From assembly GCA_910587645.1 (NCBI GenBank), contig CAJUNA010000041.1, positions 310,001-374,000 of the forward strand: a stretch of DNA of 64,000 bases, read 5' to 3'. The notes under the pieces are model-generated. The model made no database searches and had not been told where the DNA came from. It worked only from the letters and a program-made list of their open reading frames with translations. Source of the stretch: an uncultured Oscillospiraceae bacterium. Lineage in GTDB: Bacteria; Bacillota; Clostridia; Oscillospirales; Oscillospiraceae. Every line of letters begins with the position of its first letter. The first letter of the stretch is position 1. Of this stretch, positions 1 through 7,110 are shown one piece after another. A program made the position numbers and the translations under genes.

Positions 1-600
1 GATTTTTTGGAAGCAGGCGCGGTCGTTGACCGTCTGGAAACGCAGGATAAAATCATAGACCTCCTCCGTCAGGAGGGATTTCCGGTATATAGCTGTCCCT
101 GACAGAGGACAGCCCAGCTTTACCGCCCGATGCAGAGCCTTTCCCTTGATAAACGCCTGCAAAACCACCTCTAAATAAGTATGGTACGATTTAACTAATT
201 TTCCAGAGCCGGAAAACTTGATAAAGGCAGGACAGACCATGCCGTATTCCGAAAGCATTTCCGTCAGTTCAAACACGTTGTAGGGCGCCAGCAGGTCATC
301 GCCGTCCACCTTCACAAACTGTTCCCCTTCCACAGCCCGCAGCGCGTCCACATAATTGCGGCAGATGCCGCCGTTTTCTTCCCGGAACAGCAGGTCGATT
401 TTTTCAAACATATCCCGGTTTTGTTCCGCCCACCTTTGGATAACTTCCCTGCTGCCGTCCGTGGAACCATCATCGGCAGTAATAAGCTGGAATTTGCGGC
501 CCTGCCCGTAATGCTTGATCTGGTATTTAACGCTCTCCAGCGCCATGGCTACAACGTCTGACTGCTGGTAGCAGGTTACAATAAAAGTAAATATTTTGAT
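1..600 (-). CDS. Family 2 glycosyltransferase, 3' end outside window
   Basis: The frame is open from about position 600 down to the window edge, so the C-terminus is missing. The translation begins IKIFTFIVTCYQQ and continues with ADDGSTDGS and VDGDD, the nucleotide-sugar and metal-binding signatures of GT-A family 2 glycosyltransferases, which transfer a sugar from a nucleotide donor, here presumably to a surface glycan. An AGGAGG ribosome site lies at 603-608, but an in-frame TAG sits just upstream and no ATG, GTG or TTG precedes the conserved first strand. The start must be ATC (600), ATA (594) or another rare codon, or one base is wrong. The first ATG, GCC-ATG-GCG near 546, would delete the first strand. 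It is divergent from the glycosyltransferase at 691. Family is sure, acceptor unknown. Confidence 0.85.
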   Translation of the reverse strand, partial: MKIFTFIVTCYQQSDVVAMALESVKYQIKHYGQGRKFQLITADDGSTDGSREVIQRWAEQNRDMFEKIDLLFREENGGICRNYVDALRAVEGEQFVKVDGDDLLAPYNVFELTEMLSEYGMVCPAFIKFSGSGKLVKSYHTYLEVVLQAFIKGKALHRAVKLGCPLSGTAIYRKSLLTEEVYDFILRFQTVNDRACFQKI

Positions 601-690
601 GTCCTCCTAATGTAAAATGGTAAACCGCTTGATTTTCCTCTGGCACCATATTATACTGCAAGATAATTGTATGTGCGGAGGAGAGACGTT

Positions 691-1725
691 ATGATTTCTG
701 TCGTAATTCCCGTTTATAATGTGGAGCAATACCTGGGTGGCTGTCTGGACTCCGTCCTGTGCTCCGTGTATCAAGACTTCGAGCTGATCCTGGTCAATGA
801 CGGTTCTACGGACGGAAGCTTTCAGATTTGCGGGGAATACGCCGCCCGGGACAGCCGGATCAGGCTCATTTCCCAGGAGAACACGGGGGTATCCGCCGCC
901 CGGAACCGGGGGATTGACGCCTGCCAGGGTGAGTGGATTGTGTTTGTGGATGCTGACGATTTCATCTCTCCTAATTTTCTGAATCTCGTTGCCTGGGAGG
1001 GATACCAGGGCCAGGATCTCCTCCTCTTTGATTTCGCCAGGTCAGAAACGGATCTGACGGAGACACGGCCTACGCCGGAAACGCTTTGGTTTGGGCAGGA
1101 ACAGCTTCCGGCGCTGTTCCGCAGTCTCATTCAGCGTCTCCCGCTGGTGGAAGGCGGCAATCTGAACTTTGTCTCCCCCTGCGCCAAGGCGTACCGGAGG
1201 GAGCTGATCCAAGCGGCTTCTATCCGCTTTTCCCCGGAGCTTTTTTTCGGGGAGGATAAGCTTTTTAACGCAGAGTATTTAGCCCGGGTGAGACGCTGTG
1301 CCTATTGCCCTGCCCCAGTTTATTACTACAATATCCACCTGGACTCCTCCTCCCACCGCTTCAACCCCATGCTGGCTGGCAACCTTTCCCGGCTGCTGGA
1401 AAAGCTTAAGGAGGTTTTGGTAAGCTGCCGCATGCTCCCTCAGTTGGAGCTGGATTTCTTCTCCTATGCCCTAGAAAACCTGAGTTACACAATGGTATGG
1501 ACGGTATTCTGCCGGGAAAATACCAGCACTTTTGCCGAAAAGCTGCAAATCTGCCGCATATTGCGGGAAAATGCGCTCTACTGCGAAGCTATGACGTATA
1601 ACCGCTCCTGCGGCCACTGGGTGAGGAAGACGCTCATTTGGCTATTCCGCCTGCGCTGGTATCCCGCTGTGGGCCTGTTGTCCAGAATATGGTATGATTA
1701 TTTGTCATGGAAAAACCGGCGGTAA
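691..1725 (+). CDS. Family 2 glycosyltransferase
   Basis: A protein of 344 residues that starts MISVVIPVYN and carries VNDGSTDGS near residue 40 and FVDADDF near residue 90, the donor- and metal-binding motifs of GT family 2. It probably adds a hexose or similar residue to a capsular or cell-wall glycan at the cytoplasmic membrane face. I place the start at the ATG at 691 because GGAGGAG lies 8-15 bases upstream. A TTG eight codons earlier is in frame but would overlap that ribosome site. No membrane segment is evident. It is convergent with the next glycosyltransferase and their 3' ends overlap by 28 bases. The sugar transferred cannot be read from sequence. Confidence 0.9.
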   Translation: MISVVIPVYNVEQYLGGCLDSVLCSVYQDFELILVNDGSTDGSFQICGEYAARDSRIRLISQENTGVSAARNRGIDACQGEWIVFVDADDFISPNFLNLVAWEGYQGQDLLLFDFARSETDLTETRPTPETLWFGQEQLPALFRSLIQRLPLVEGGNLNFVSPCAKAYRRELIQAASIRFSPELFFGEDKLFNAEYLARVRRCAYCPAPVYYYNIHLDSSSHRFNPMLAGNLSRLLEKLKEVLVSCRMLPQLELDFFSYALENLSYTMVWTVFCRENTSTFAEKLQICRILRENALYCEAMTYNRSCGHWVRKTLIWLFRLRWYPAVGLLSRIWYDYLSWKNRR

Positions 1726-2699
1726 GCGGGGTACAGTTTTTTCCAGACCCAGGCATCGCGAAAAAGTGCCCAGAGCAGTTCCTTGACCGCATTGCCCGCC
1801 TGGACTTTTCCGTACCGCCGCACTTGCCCCAAGGCGCGGAAAACCTCCCTCCACCGGCGGTACTTCAAGGAAATCCGATACCGCCGGTTTGCCTTCCAGC
1901 AGCGGATGCGGTTCTGTTCCGCCGGGCTGTCTATGCCGCAGAGGGCGGCGATTTCATCGATCAGGCTCTCATAATCCTTGTACTTTTTTTCCTCCTGAGC
2001 CTGGGTCAGCGGCATCCGGGAATGGCTTCCGAGCCGGACGGCCACGCCGTAAAGCGGTTCCCGGATGGTGGGGCATTTATGGCGGTATAAAAAGGGCAGG
2101 AGCATTTGGAAGTTCTGCCCCACGCCATAGACTGGAATCCGGCGTTCTGGATAGATAGCGAAAAACGGCTCTGAGCGCAACATATAGCACCCGCAGCAGA
2201 CAAAGGTCTTCGTTTCCAGGATGTCCCAGAATAGATATTCCCTGGACAACTCCCCCTGCGGCTCGTCAGGCGGGCGGGGTTCGCCGGTCTCCCAGCCGAA
2301 ATAGTACGGGAGGGAGCGGACGCATTGATAACCAGGGTTTTCCTCCAGAAACCGCACTCGCTTTTCCACAGACGCCGGCGCCAGCACATCATCGCTGTCC
2401 GGCCAGATCAGGTACTCCCCCGCAACAAAGGGAAGCCCCCGGCTGATAGCGGCGGCGGCGTTTTCATGTTCTCCCTCCACAATACGGAAGCCGTACCCCC
2501 GGGCGGCAAATTTTTCCCGGTAGCTTTCCGCCACTTGCAACGTATTGTCGGAGGAACCATCGTCCACCAGGATCATCTCAATTTGCCGCCAGCTCTGTAC
2601 CAGCACGGAATCCAGCATTTTAGGCAGGCAGTCCGCGCCGTTGTATACCGGCGTCACAACGGACACCACACCCGGTCTAAAGGAAGCTTTCTGCTGCAC
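1698..2699 (-). CDS. Family 2 glycosyltransferase, last gene of glycan operon
   Basis: A protein of 333 residues with the GT-A fold signature VVSVVTPVYNG at residues 11-21, LVDDGSSDN near residue 45 and WPDSDD near residue 100 (the DxD metal site). It is presumably a cytoplasmic transferase in surface polysaccharide assembly. It starts with GTG, and the stop codon of the DUF1919 gene upstream abuts this GTG with no base between, so translation is probably coupled. It is the last of a five-gene minus-strand run that starts at 6988. No separate promoter is visible. Donor and acceptor are unknown. Confidence 0.9.
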   Translation of the reverse strand: MQQKASFRPGVVSVVTPVYNGADCLPKMLDSVLVQSWRQIEMILVDDGSSDNTLQVAESYREKFAARGYGFRIVEGEHENAAAAISRGLPFVAGEYLIWPDSDDVLAPASVEKRVRFLEENPGYQCVRSLPYYFGWETGEPRPPDEPQGELSREYLFWDILETKTFVCCGCYMLRSEPFFAIYPERRIPVYGVGQNFQMLLPFLYRHKCPTIREPLYGVAVRLGSHSRMPLTQAQEEKKYKDYESLIDEIAALCGIDSPAEQNRIRCWKANRRYRISLKYRRWREVFRALGQVRRYGKVQAGNAVKELLWALFRDAWVWKKLYPAYRRFFHDK

Positions 2700-3347
2700 C
2701 TATTCCACCCCGATCCGGCCTGTCCGCACCGTCTTGTTCAGAAAGGCCACGTAATCAAAATCGTCCATGTACCGTCTTTTCAGCAGTTGGGGCCGATAGC
2801 CCAGTACCATGCCCAGTTCCGGCTGGTCCTCAAACCCCTGGATGTGAAAAGACGATGAAAATTCCGGATAGTCCACCCGGGTAAAAACCACCTTGTTGGG
2901 CCAAGGGAGTTGGTCAAAAGCCTGGAGGACCTCATAGTCGCAATCGTCTCTCTCTGCGCCAGTGAGAACGATGCAATCCCAGTTGATCCGCTTTTTCCGT
3001 TCCCCCCACTTTTTCACTGCTTCCGCAAAAGAATTGTAGTGGACAAAATTGACCCGGACGTCCCCCAACCAGGCAGCGGGGCATTTAAGCCCTTCTTCCG
3101 GCGCGCATTCTATAAGCTCCTGTGCCATGTACCACCGGAGACGCCCGGCCATTTTCACCAGGTCCCGCATACTGATCGTAAGGTTCACCGTAGGCGTCCG
3201 GTAGGGAAGCCCCAGGTCGTGGTACATGATCGTGCCAATGCAGTTGGAACTAATGACCGTGAAATCCATATTATTCAGCCGTCTCTGGCGGCGCTTTTTG
3301 TATAGCCGCCATTCCTGCTCTTTCAAATACCCCCATATAGCCGCCAT
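2700..3347 (-). CDS. DUF1919 family protein, glycan-associated
   Basis: A protein of 215 residues. After a basic N-terminus it has FTVISSNCIGTIMYHDLGLPYRTPT (from about residue 29; only its Asn-Cys and Leu-Gly-Leu-Pro-Tyr core matter), the hallmark of DUF1919 proteins. These are regularly encoded in exopolysaccharide and capsule loci, and I know of no established reaction for them. The ATG at 3347 follows GGAGGG with good spacing. The gene lies 4 bases after the Fe-S protein gene and abuts the glycosyltransferase gene. It is likely cytoplasmic, with no signal peptide or membrane helix. The context suggests transfer or modification of a glycan substituent, which is inference. Confidence 0.8.
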   Translation of the reverse strand: MAAIWGYLKEQEWRLYKKRRQRRLNNMDFTVISSNCIGTIMYHDLGLPYRTPTVNLTISMRDLVKMAGRLRWYMAQELIECAPEEGLKCPAAWLGDVRVNFVHYNSFAEAVKKWGERKKRINWDCIVLTGAERDDCDYEVLQAFDQLPWPNKVVFTRVDYPEFSSSFHIQGFEDQPELGMVLGYRPQLLKRRYMDDFDYVAFLNKTVRTGRIGVE

Positions 3348-3351
3348 GCTT

Positions 3352-4464
3352 TCACCCTCCTTTCATCCGCCGCAGCAGCCCAGCCAGCCACCGCGCTTTA
3401 TCCGCCAAAACAAGCGGCGCCGCCCCCGGCAGCACCCGCCGCAGCGCCATGAACAGCCTGCGGCCCCCTGTAGCGGGGGTAGGGCTAACCAGACGGGGCT
3501 GGAGCAGATCCTCCCTCTCACAGGGGAACCAGTCCAGCTCCTCACGGATTTCTGTCCAGACCTCCAGGGACTTGTCCGTGTGGAGCATCACCAGGGAATT
3601 GCCCATACCATCGTCCACCTGGATTTTCTCAATGCCCCAGAAATCGCCCAGGGTGAAATCGCTCCCCCGGTCTGTGGTACAGTACGGGCAGGCGTGGCAG
3701 GCGGGCCGGATGATGCAGTTGGCAAAGTATAGCCCGCAGTAAGGATCAAAGCGCAGATCCCCCGCAAACTCTTTTCCGCCGCATACATAGGCCCGTGTGT
3801 GGCCGCTGTCCCGGTTCCGCTTGTCCCGGAAGGAAAAGGCGGTAAGCGCGCCGCCGTGCCTGCGCTCCAACAGCCGGACATAGTCTTCCCACACGCCAGG
3901 GGACGGCGCGCCGTAGCATACCAGATCCGCTGTCAGCAGCTTGGGATACGGTTTCCCTAAGAACAATCGCAGAGCGTGAGCCTGGCAAGGCGTACCGCTA
4001 AAAAGCACCCATTCGTCCTCTCTCAGCAGCGCCTCAATCCGGCGGTAGACGCCTTCCAGACGGCTTTGGACGTATTTGGTGCCCTTCAGGCCCTCTAGCT
4101 CCTCCCGGGAACGGGCTTCCTGGTGGACAACCTCCATGTGCTCTCCCCAGCCTGCGCCAAAAACCGCCCCGCGCCGCCGGAATACATACTCTGCCAGCAC
4201 AGGAAATACCCCACCAGAGGAGCTGCCATACCGGACGGTATCCTCTCTGGCCTTGGCCCCAAAATAGAGACCTCTTTCCGCCGTCTCCGTTTTTTCTATT
4301 GGACACACCGCCTGGCAGCGGCCGCACTGTATACACCGGACCGCATCCGTCTGGGGATACCAGAACCCCTCTGGATCCCGTGCCATCCGGATAGCTTCTA
4401 CAGGGCAGGCATCCCGGCACGCGCCGCATCCGCAGCACTTTTCTTTATTCTGATATGGTGTCAT
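3352..4464 (-). CDS. F420-hydrogenase beta-like Fe-S oxidoreductase of a glycan locus
   Basis: A protein of 370 residues. Its N-terminus carries two [4Fe-4S] ferredoxin motifs, CCGCGACRDACP (about residues 10-21) and CIQCGRCQAVCP (about 44-55). FrhB/FdhB-type N- and C-terminal domains follow, with GSSSGG near residue 80 and a later cysteine group around CIIRPACHACPYC. Members of this family in surface-polysaccharide loci usually sit beside pyruvyl transferases, as here: it overlaps the upstream pyruvyl transferase gene by 4 bases (ATGA). A redox reaction on a sugar or lipid-linked intermediate is plausible but unproven. There is no reason to think it uses coenzyme F420. Confidence 0.85.
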   Translation of the reverse strand: MTPYQNKEKCCGCGACRDACPVEAIRMARDPEGFWYPQTDAVRCIQCGRCQAVCPIEKTETAERGLYFGAKAREDTVRYGSSSGGVFPVLAEYVFRRRGAVFGAGWGEHMEVVHQEARSREELEGLKGTKYVQSRLEGVYRRIEALLREDEWVLFSGTPCQAHALRLFLGKPYPKLLTADLVCYGAPSPGVWEDYVRLLERRHGGALTAFSFRDKRNRDSGHTRAYVCGGKEFAGDLRFDPYCGLYFANCIIRPACHACPYCTTDRGSDFTLGDFWGIEKIQVDDGMGNSLVMLHTDKSLEVWTEIREELDWFPCEREDLLQPRLVSPTPATGGRRLFMALRRVLPGAAPLVLADKARWLAGLLRRMKGG

Positions 4465-5594
4465 TCCAATCCCTCAGCCACATGTTTTATCAGGAATTCC
4501 CGGGAGGGCTTTACTGCCGCCGCTGTCCGCGCCCGGACGGCCGACCAGTCCACCGGTACATCAATCCCACCGCCGTTCCGGCAGAGACGGTCCCCCAGCC
4601 CGTGAATTGCCAGTACCGATGCCAGGCGTTCATTAACGGTACTGTGTGCGAAAACCAGGAATTGTTTTTCAAAAATAATGGAAAAAGCGGCGGCGTGAAA
4701 GGAGTTCGTTACAACATACGCCGCATAGTGGATATACCCAAGAAATTCAGCCGGCCCCGCCGTAGCTTCCACGTTGGCGCCCCTCCCCGCCACGGCCTGT
4801 AATTCTACCACTGCCAGTCCAGTTTTCTGGGACAGGGCCTGGACATATTCAGCCATCTGCCGGTTTGGCTCTGTGGTATAAGCCAATATGTACTCCCCCT
4901 GACCCAGGGCGCGCTCTACCTTCTCCCATTCTTCTTTCTCAAGGAAAAACACAGGATCCAGCACGGTCTCTACCTTTCCAGGAAAAAATTGCTGTACATA
5001 GGGAACTGCTCCGGTCTCCCGGACAGACACCGCGTCCAAATTCTGGAGCAGAGTGGAAAATTCCTGCCGGTATTTTTCAGGGAGGGCCGCACCGCCTAAG
5101 CTGGCCGCGTAGGCAGTTACACGCTCTTTTCTTGTGGTTTTAAAGGCTCCGAAATAGGCTTTGCGCAGGCCGTAGGTGATTGCAGGATTCCAAATCTGGT
5201 CGCTGCCCACCACATAGCGGCGGTAGGGGAGCTTCCGCAGGCCGGGAAGGAACAAAATCCTGGGCTGGCCTTCATCTATCAAATAGGATTTCCGAAACCG
5301 CTCCATGTTTTTCCGTCTCCGGCTGAATAGCACTCCCGCCCGCAGATTGCGCAAAAAGCCGTATCCCATAGCCGCTAGATTCCATATATTCTTCACCGGA
5401 AAATAGGGGATTCTCCAGTGGCGGCCCGTAAGGAAAGGCGGCTCATAGCGGACAATATCCGCCGCCACCCCGTATGAACGCAAGCACTGTTTGAGACCAT
5501 AGGCTTGCAGCATCGCGCCAAAATTGTCAGAACAGTGGAATGTCAGAATGCCTACGTCTCCGGCCTGCCAGTTATGGCTTACCTGATTACCCAT
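4461..5594 (-). CDS. Polysaccharide pyruvyl transferase family protein
   Basis: A protein of 377 residues with GDVGILTFHCSDNFGAMLQAY at the N-terminus (residues 12 onward), the NFGA signature of the CsaB/WcaK-like pyruvyl transferase family, and a C-terminal Rossmann-like half with VVTNSFHAAAFSI near residue 295, where the conserved serine-phenylalanine-histidine lies. These enzymes move a pyruvyl group from phosphoenolpyruvate onto a glycan sugar as a ketal, often to anchor S-layer proteins. The subfamily found next to F420-hydrogenase-beta-like proteins is not well characterised. The gene follows the binding-protein gene by 26 bases and overlaps the Fe-S gene by ATGA. Confidence 0.85.
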   Translation of the reverse strand: MGNQVSHNWQAGDVGILTFHCSDNFGAMLQAYGLKQCLRSYGVAADIVRYEPPFLTGRHWRIPYFPVKNIWNLAAMGYGFLRNLRAGVLFSRRRKNMERFRKSYLIDEGQPRILFLPGLRKLPYRRYVVGSDQIWNPAITYGLRKAYFGAFKTTRKERVTAYAASLGGAALPEKYRQEFSTLLQNLDAVSVRETGAVPYVQQFFPGKVETVLDPVFFLEKEEWEKVERALGQGEYILAYTTEPNRQMAEYVQALSQKTGLAVVELQAVAGRGANVEATAGPAEFLGYIHYAAYVVTNSFHAAAFSIIFEKQFLVFAHSTVNERLASVLAIHGLGDRLCRNGGGIDVPVDWSAVRARTAAAVKPSREFLIKHVAEGLE

Positions 5595-5620
5595 CGGAAA
5601 TTTCCCCTTCCTGTATTCCT

Positions 5621-6988
5621 TTACCGCAATTCGTTGACGTACAGCGTGACACGCCGCTGGATCAGGTCAACCGCTTCATCCAGGGTCTTGTCTCCCGCGA
5701 AATAGGCTCCGGCAACTTCGTATGCCGTATCGTAAACCTCGCAGTCGTAGAGGTTGATTTTGTTGATGTTGTTGACTAAATCATCATAGCGGGCAAGTTC
5801 GTCCTTTGTGACCTTGTGCTTTTTCACCCTGGGTCCACCGTATAGGACATATTCTTTATGCTCTGCATTCTGCATCTCATATTTGCCTACCAGTTCATAG
5901 TCAGCACGATTAATGGGGATATCATAGATGCCTCCATCTTCGATTTCCTCCATCTGCAAAGCTTTCATGTTCCTATATTTCGGCAGAAACAGCTCCCGTA
6001 TAAACTCCCAGGCAGCGTCTTTATTCTGGCAAAAAGAAGACATAGCCAGCCTGGGGCCGCGAATATAGAAGCTGCTGCCTGTGCTGCCATCTGATGTGGG
6101 GTAGCCAACAAAAGCGGCTTTCCCGCCCAGGCCAAAAAAAGCATCCACATATTGTATGTACTCTGGACGAAAAATGTTTATCATACTCAACATCTGGCGT
6201 CCACTGAGAATTCGGTCTGTGATCTCAAGATTTACCACATCATCGCCCCCTTCGGCCTCCCAGTCAAATTCTGCCGGGAAACTGTTTACAAATTCCAGCT
6301 CTGCGCGGAACGCTTCACTATCAAAGCTGCATTCGCCAGTCTCCCAGTCTATGTATTGCTCAATGCTCATGCTGAATACATAATAGAACATATTACTTTT
6401 TTGATAGCAATATTCTACAATTGACGAATCTTCCGGCATAGTGTCAAAAGTGTCCAGTAACTCGTCCAGCGTCCAGCCGTAGCGGTCCCCTACTACGCTC
6501 TCGGCGCCTACCACTGTCTGGATCACGAACTCACCAAAGGCTACGTAAAGTCCGCCGTCTATTTCGGCGGCTTTTAACGGGGCCTCCAGGACGCTTTCCC
6601 GGCCTAGGCCGGGGTCATTTTCGATATATGGCCACAAATCCTCCAGCAATCCCTTGTAAACCATCATTTGATAGGGCAGGCGGGAACTATTTGTCAAATC
6701 ACTCCCCATGTCGATGATATCTGGCATCTTTCCTGCGGCAATTTCGGCAAACAGCAGATCCTTCCCGTTTTTCCCATCAGGGCTGTCCTCACTGAAATAA
6801 TCCCGGACTTCAATCTGCACATCCGTATGAGCCTGGTTGAAACGGTCAACAGCCTGCCGGTCTACGCCGTCCTTGGTCATGTTGGCATAGATTAAGGTCG
6901 TAACGCCTGGATCCTCGTTCTCCTTCCCTCCGCATCCGGCCAGCAAAAACGCCAGAAACAGGGTTAGCAATATAACTGTTTTTTTCAT
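5621..6988 (-). CDS. Extracellular solute-binding lipoprotein (family 1)
   Basis: A protein of 455 residues. It has a lipoprotein signal with a lysine-rich start, a hydrophobic core and the lipobox LAGC (Cys 19), so it should be anchored on the outer face of the membrane. The rest resembles family 1 sugar-binding proteins of ABC importers, with the typical TLIYANMTKDGVD first strand and a late AWEFIREL segment. No permease or ATPase gene lies beside it. It is instead the first gene of the minus-strand run with the glycan genes, 26 bases before the pyruvyl transferase. The ATG at 6988 follows GGAGGG. Ligand is unknown. Confidence 0.85.
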   Translation of the reverse strand: MKKTVILLTLFLAFLLAGCGGKENEDPGVTTLIYANMTKDGVDRQAVDRFNQAHTDVQIEVRDYFSEDSPDGKNGKDLLFAEIAAGKMPDIIDMGSDLTNSSRLPYQMMVYKGLLEDLWPYIENDPGLGRESVLEAPLKAAEIDGGLYVAFGEFVIQTVVGAESVVGDRYGWTLDELLDTFDTMPEDSSIVEYCYQKSNMFYYVFSMSIEQYIDWETGECSFDSEAFRAELEFVNSFPAEFDWEAEGGDDVVNLEITDRILSGRQMLSMINIFRPEYIQYVDAFFGLGGKAAFVGYPTSDGSTGSSFYIRGPRLAMSSFCQNKDAAWEFIRELFLPKYRNMKALQMEEIEDGGIYDIPINRADYELVGKYEMQNAEHKEYVLYGGPRVKKHKVTKDELARYDDLVNNINKINLYDCEVYDTAYEVAGAYFAGDKTLDEAVDLIQRRVTLYVNELR

Positions 6989-7020
6989 GGTGCGGCTCCC
7001 TCCTGTTGGATGATATGGTC

Positions 7021-7049
7021 AGTATATCACAGATTTCGAAGGTTTTCCA
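7021..7049 (-). promoter_or_regulatory. Sigma-A type promoter for 6988-1698 operon
   Basis: On the minus strand, TGGAAA (7044-7049) is separated by 17 bases from TATACT (7021-7026), a 4/6 and 5/6 match to the sigma-A boxes. It lies about 35 bases upstream of the start of the binding-protein gene. Confidence 0.5.
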
Positions 7050-7062
7050 GAGAAAACTGCAA

Positions 7063-7096
7063 AGACCCCCACCGCCCGTTGGGGCGGCGGGGGTCT
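7063..7096 (-). terminator. Rho-independent terminator after acsB
   Basis: A 15-bp stem with one G-T pair (AGACCCCC arms outside) and a CAAC loop, followed on the minus strand by a moderately T-rich stretch. It lies 15 bases past the acsB stop and insulates acsB from the downstream operon. Confidence 0.75.
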
Positions 7097-7110
7097 CATT
7101 TTATACTGCC

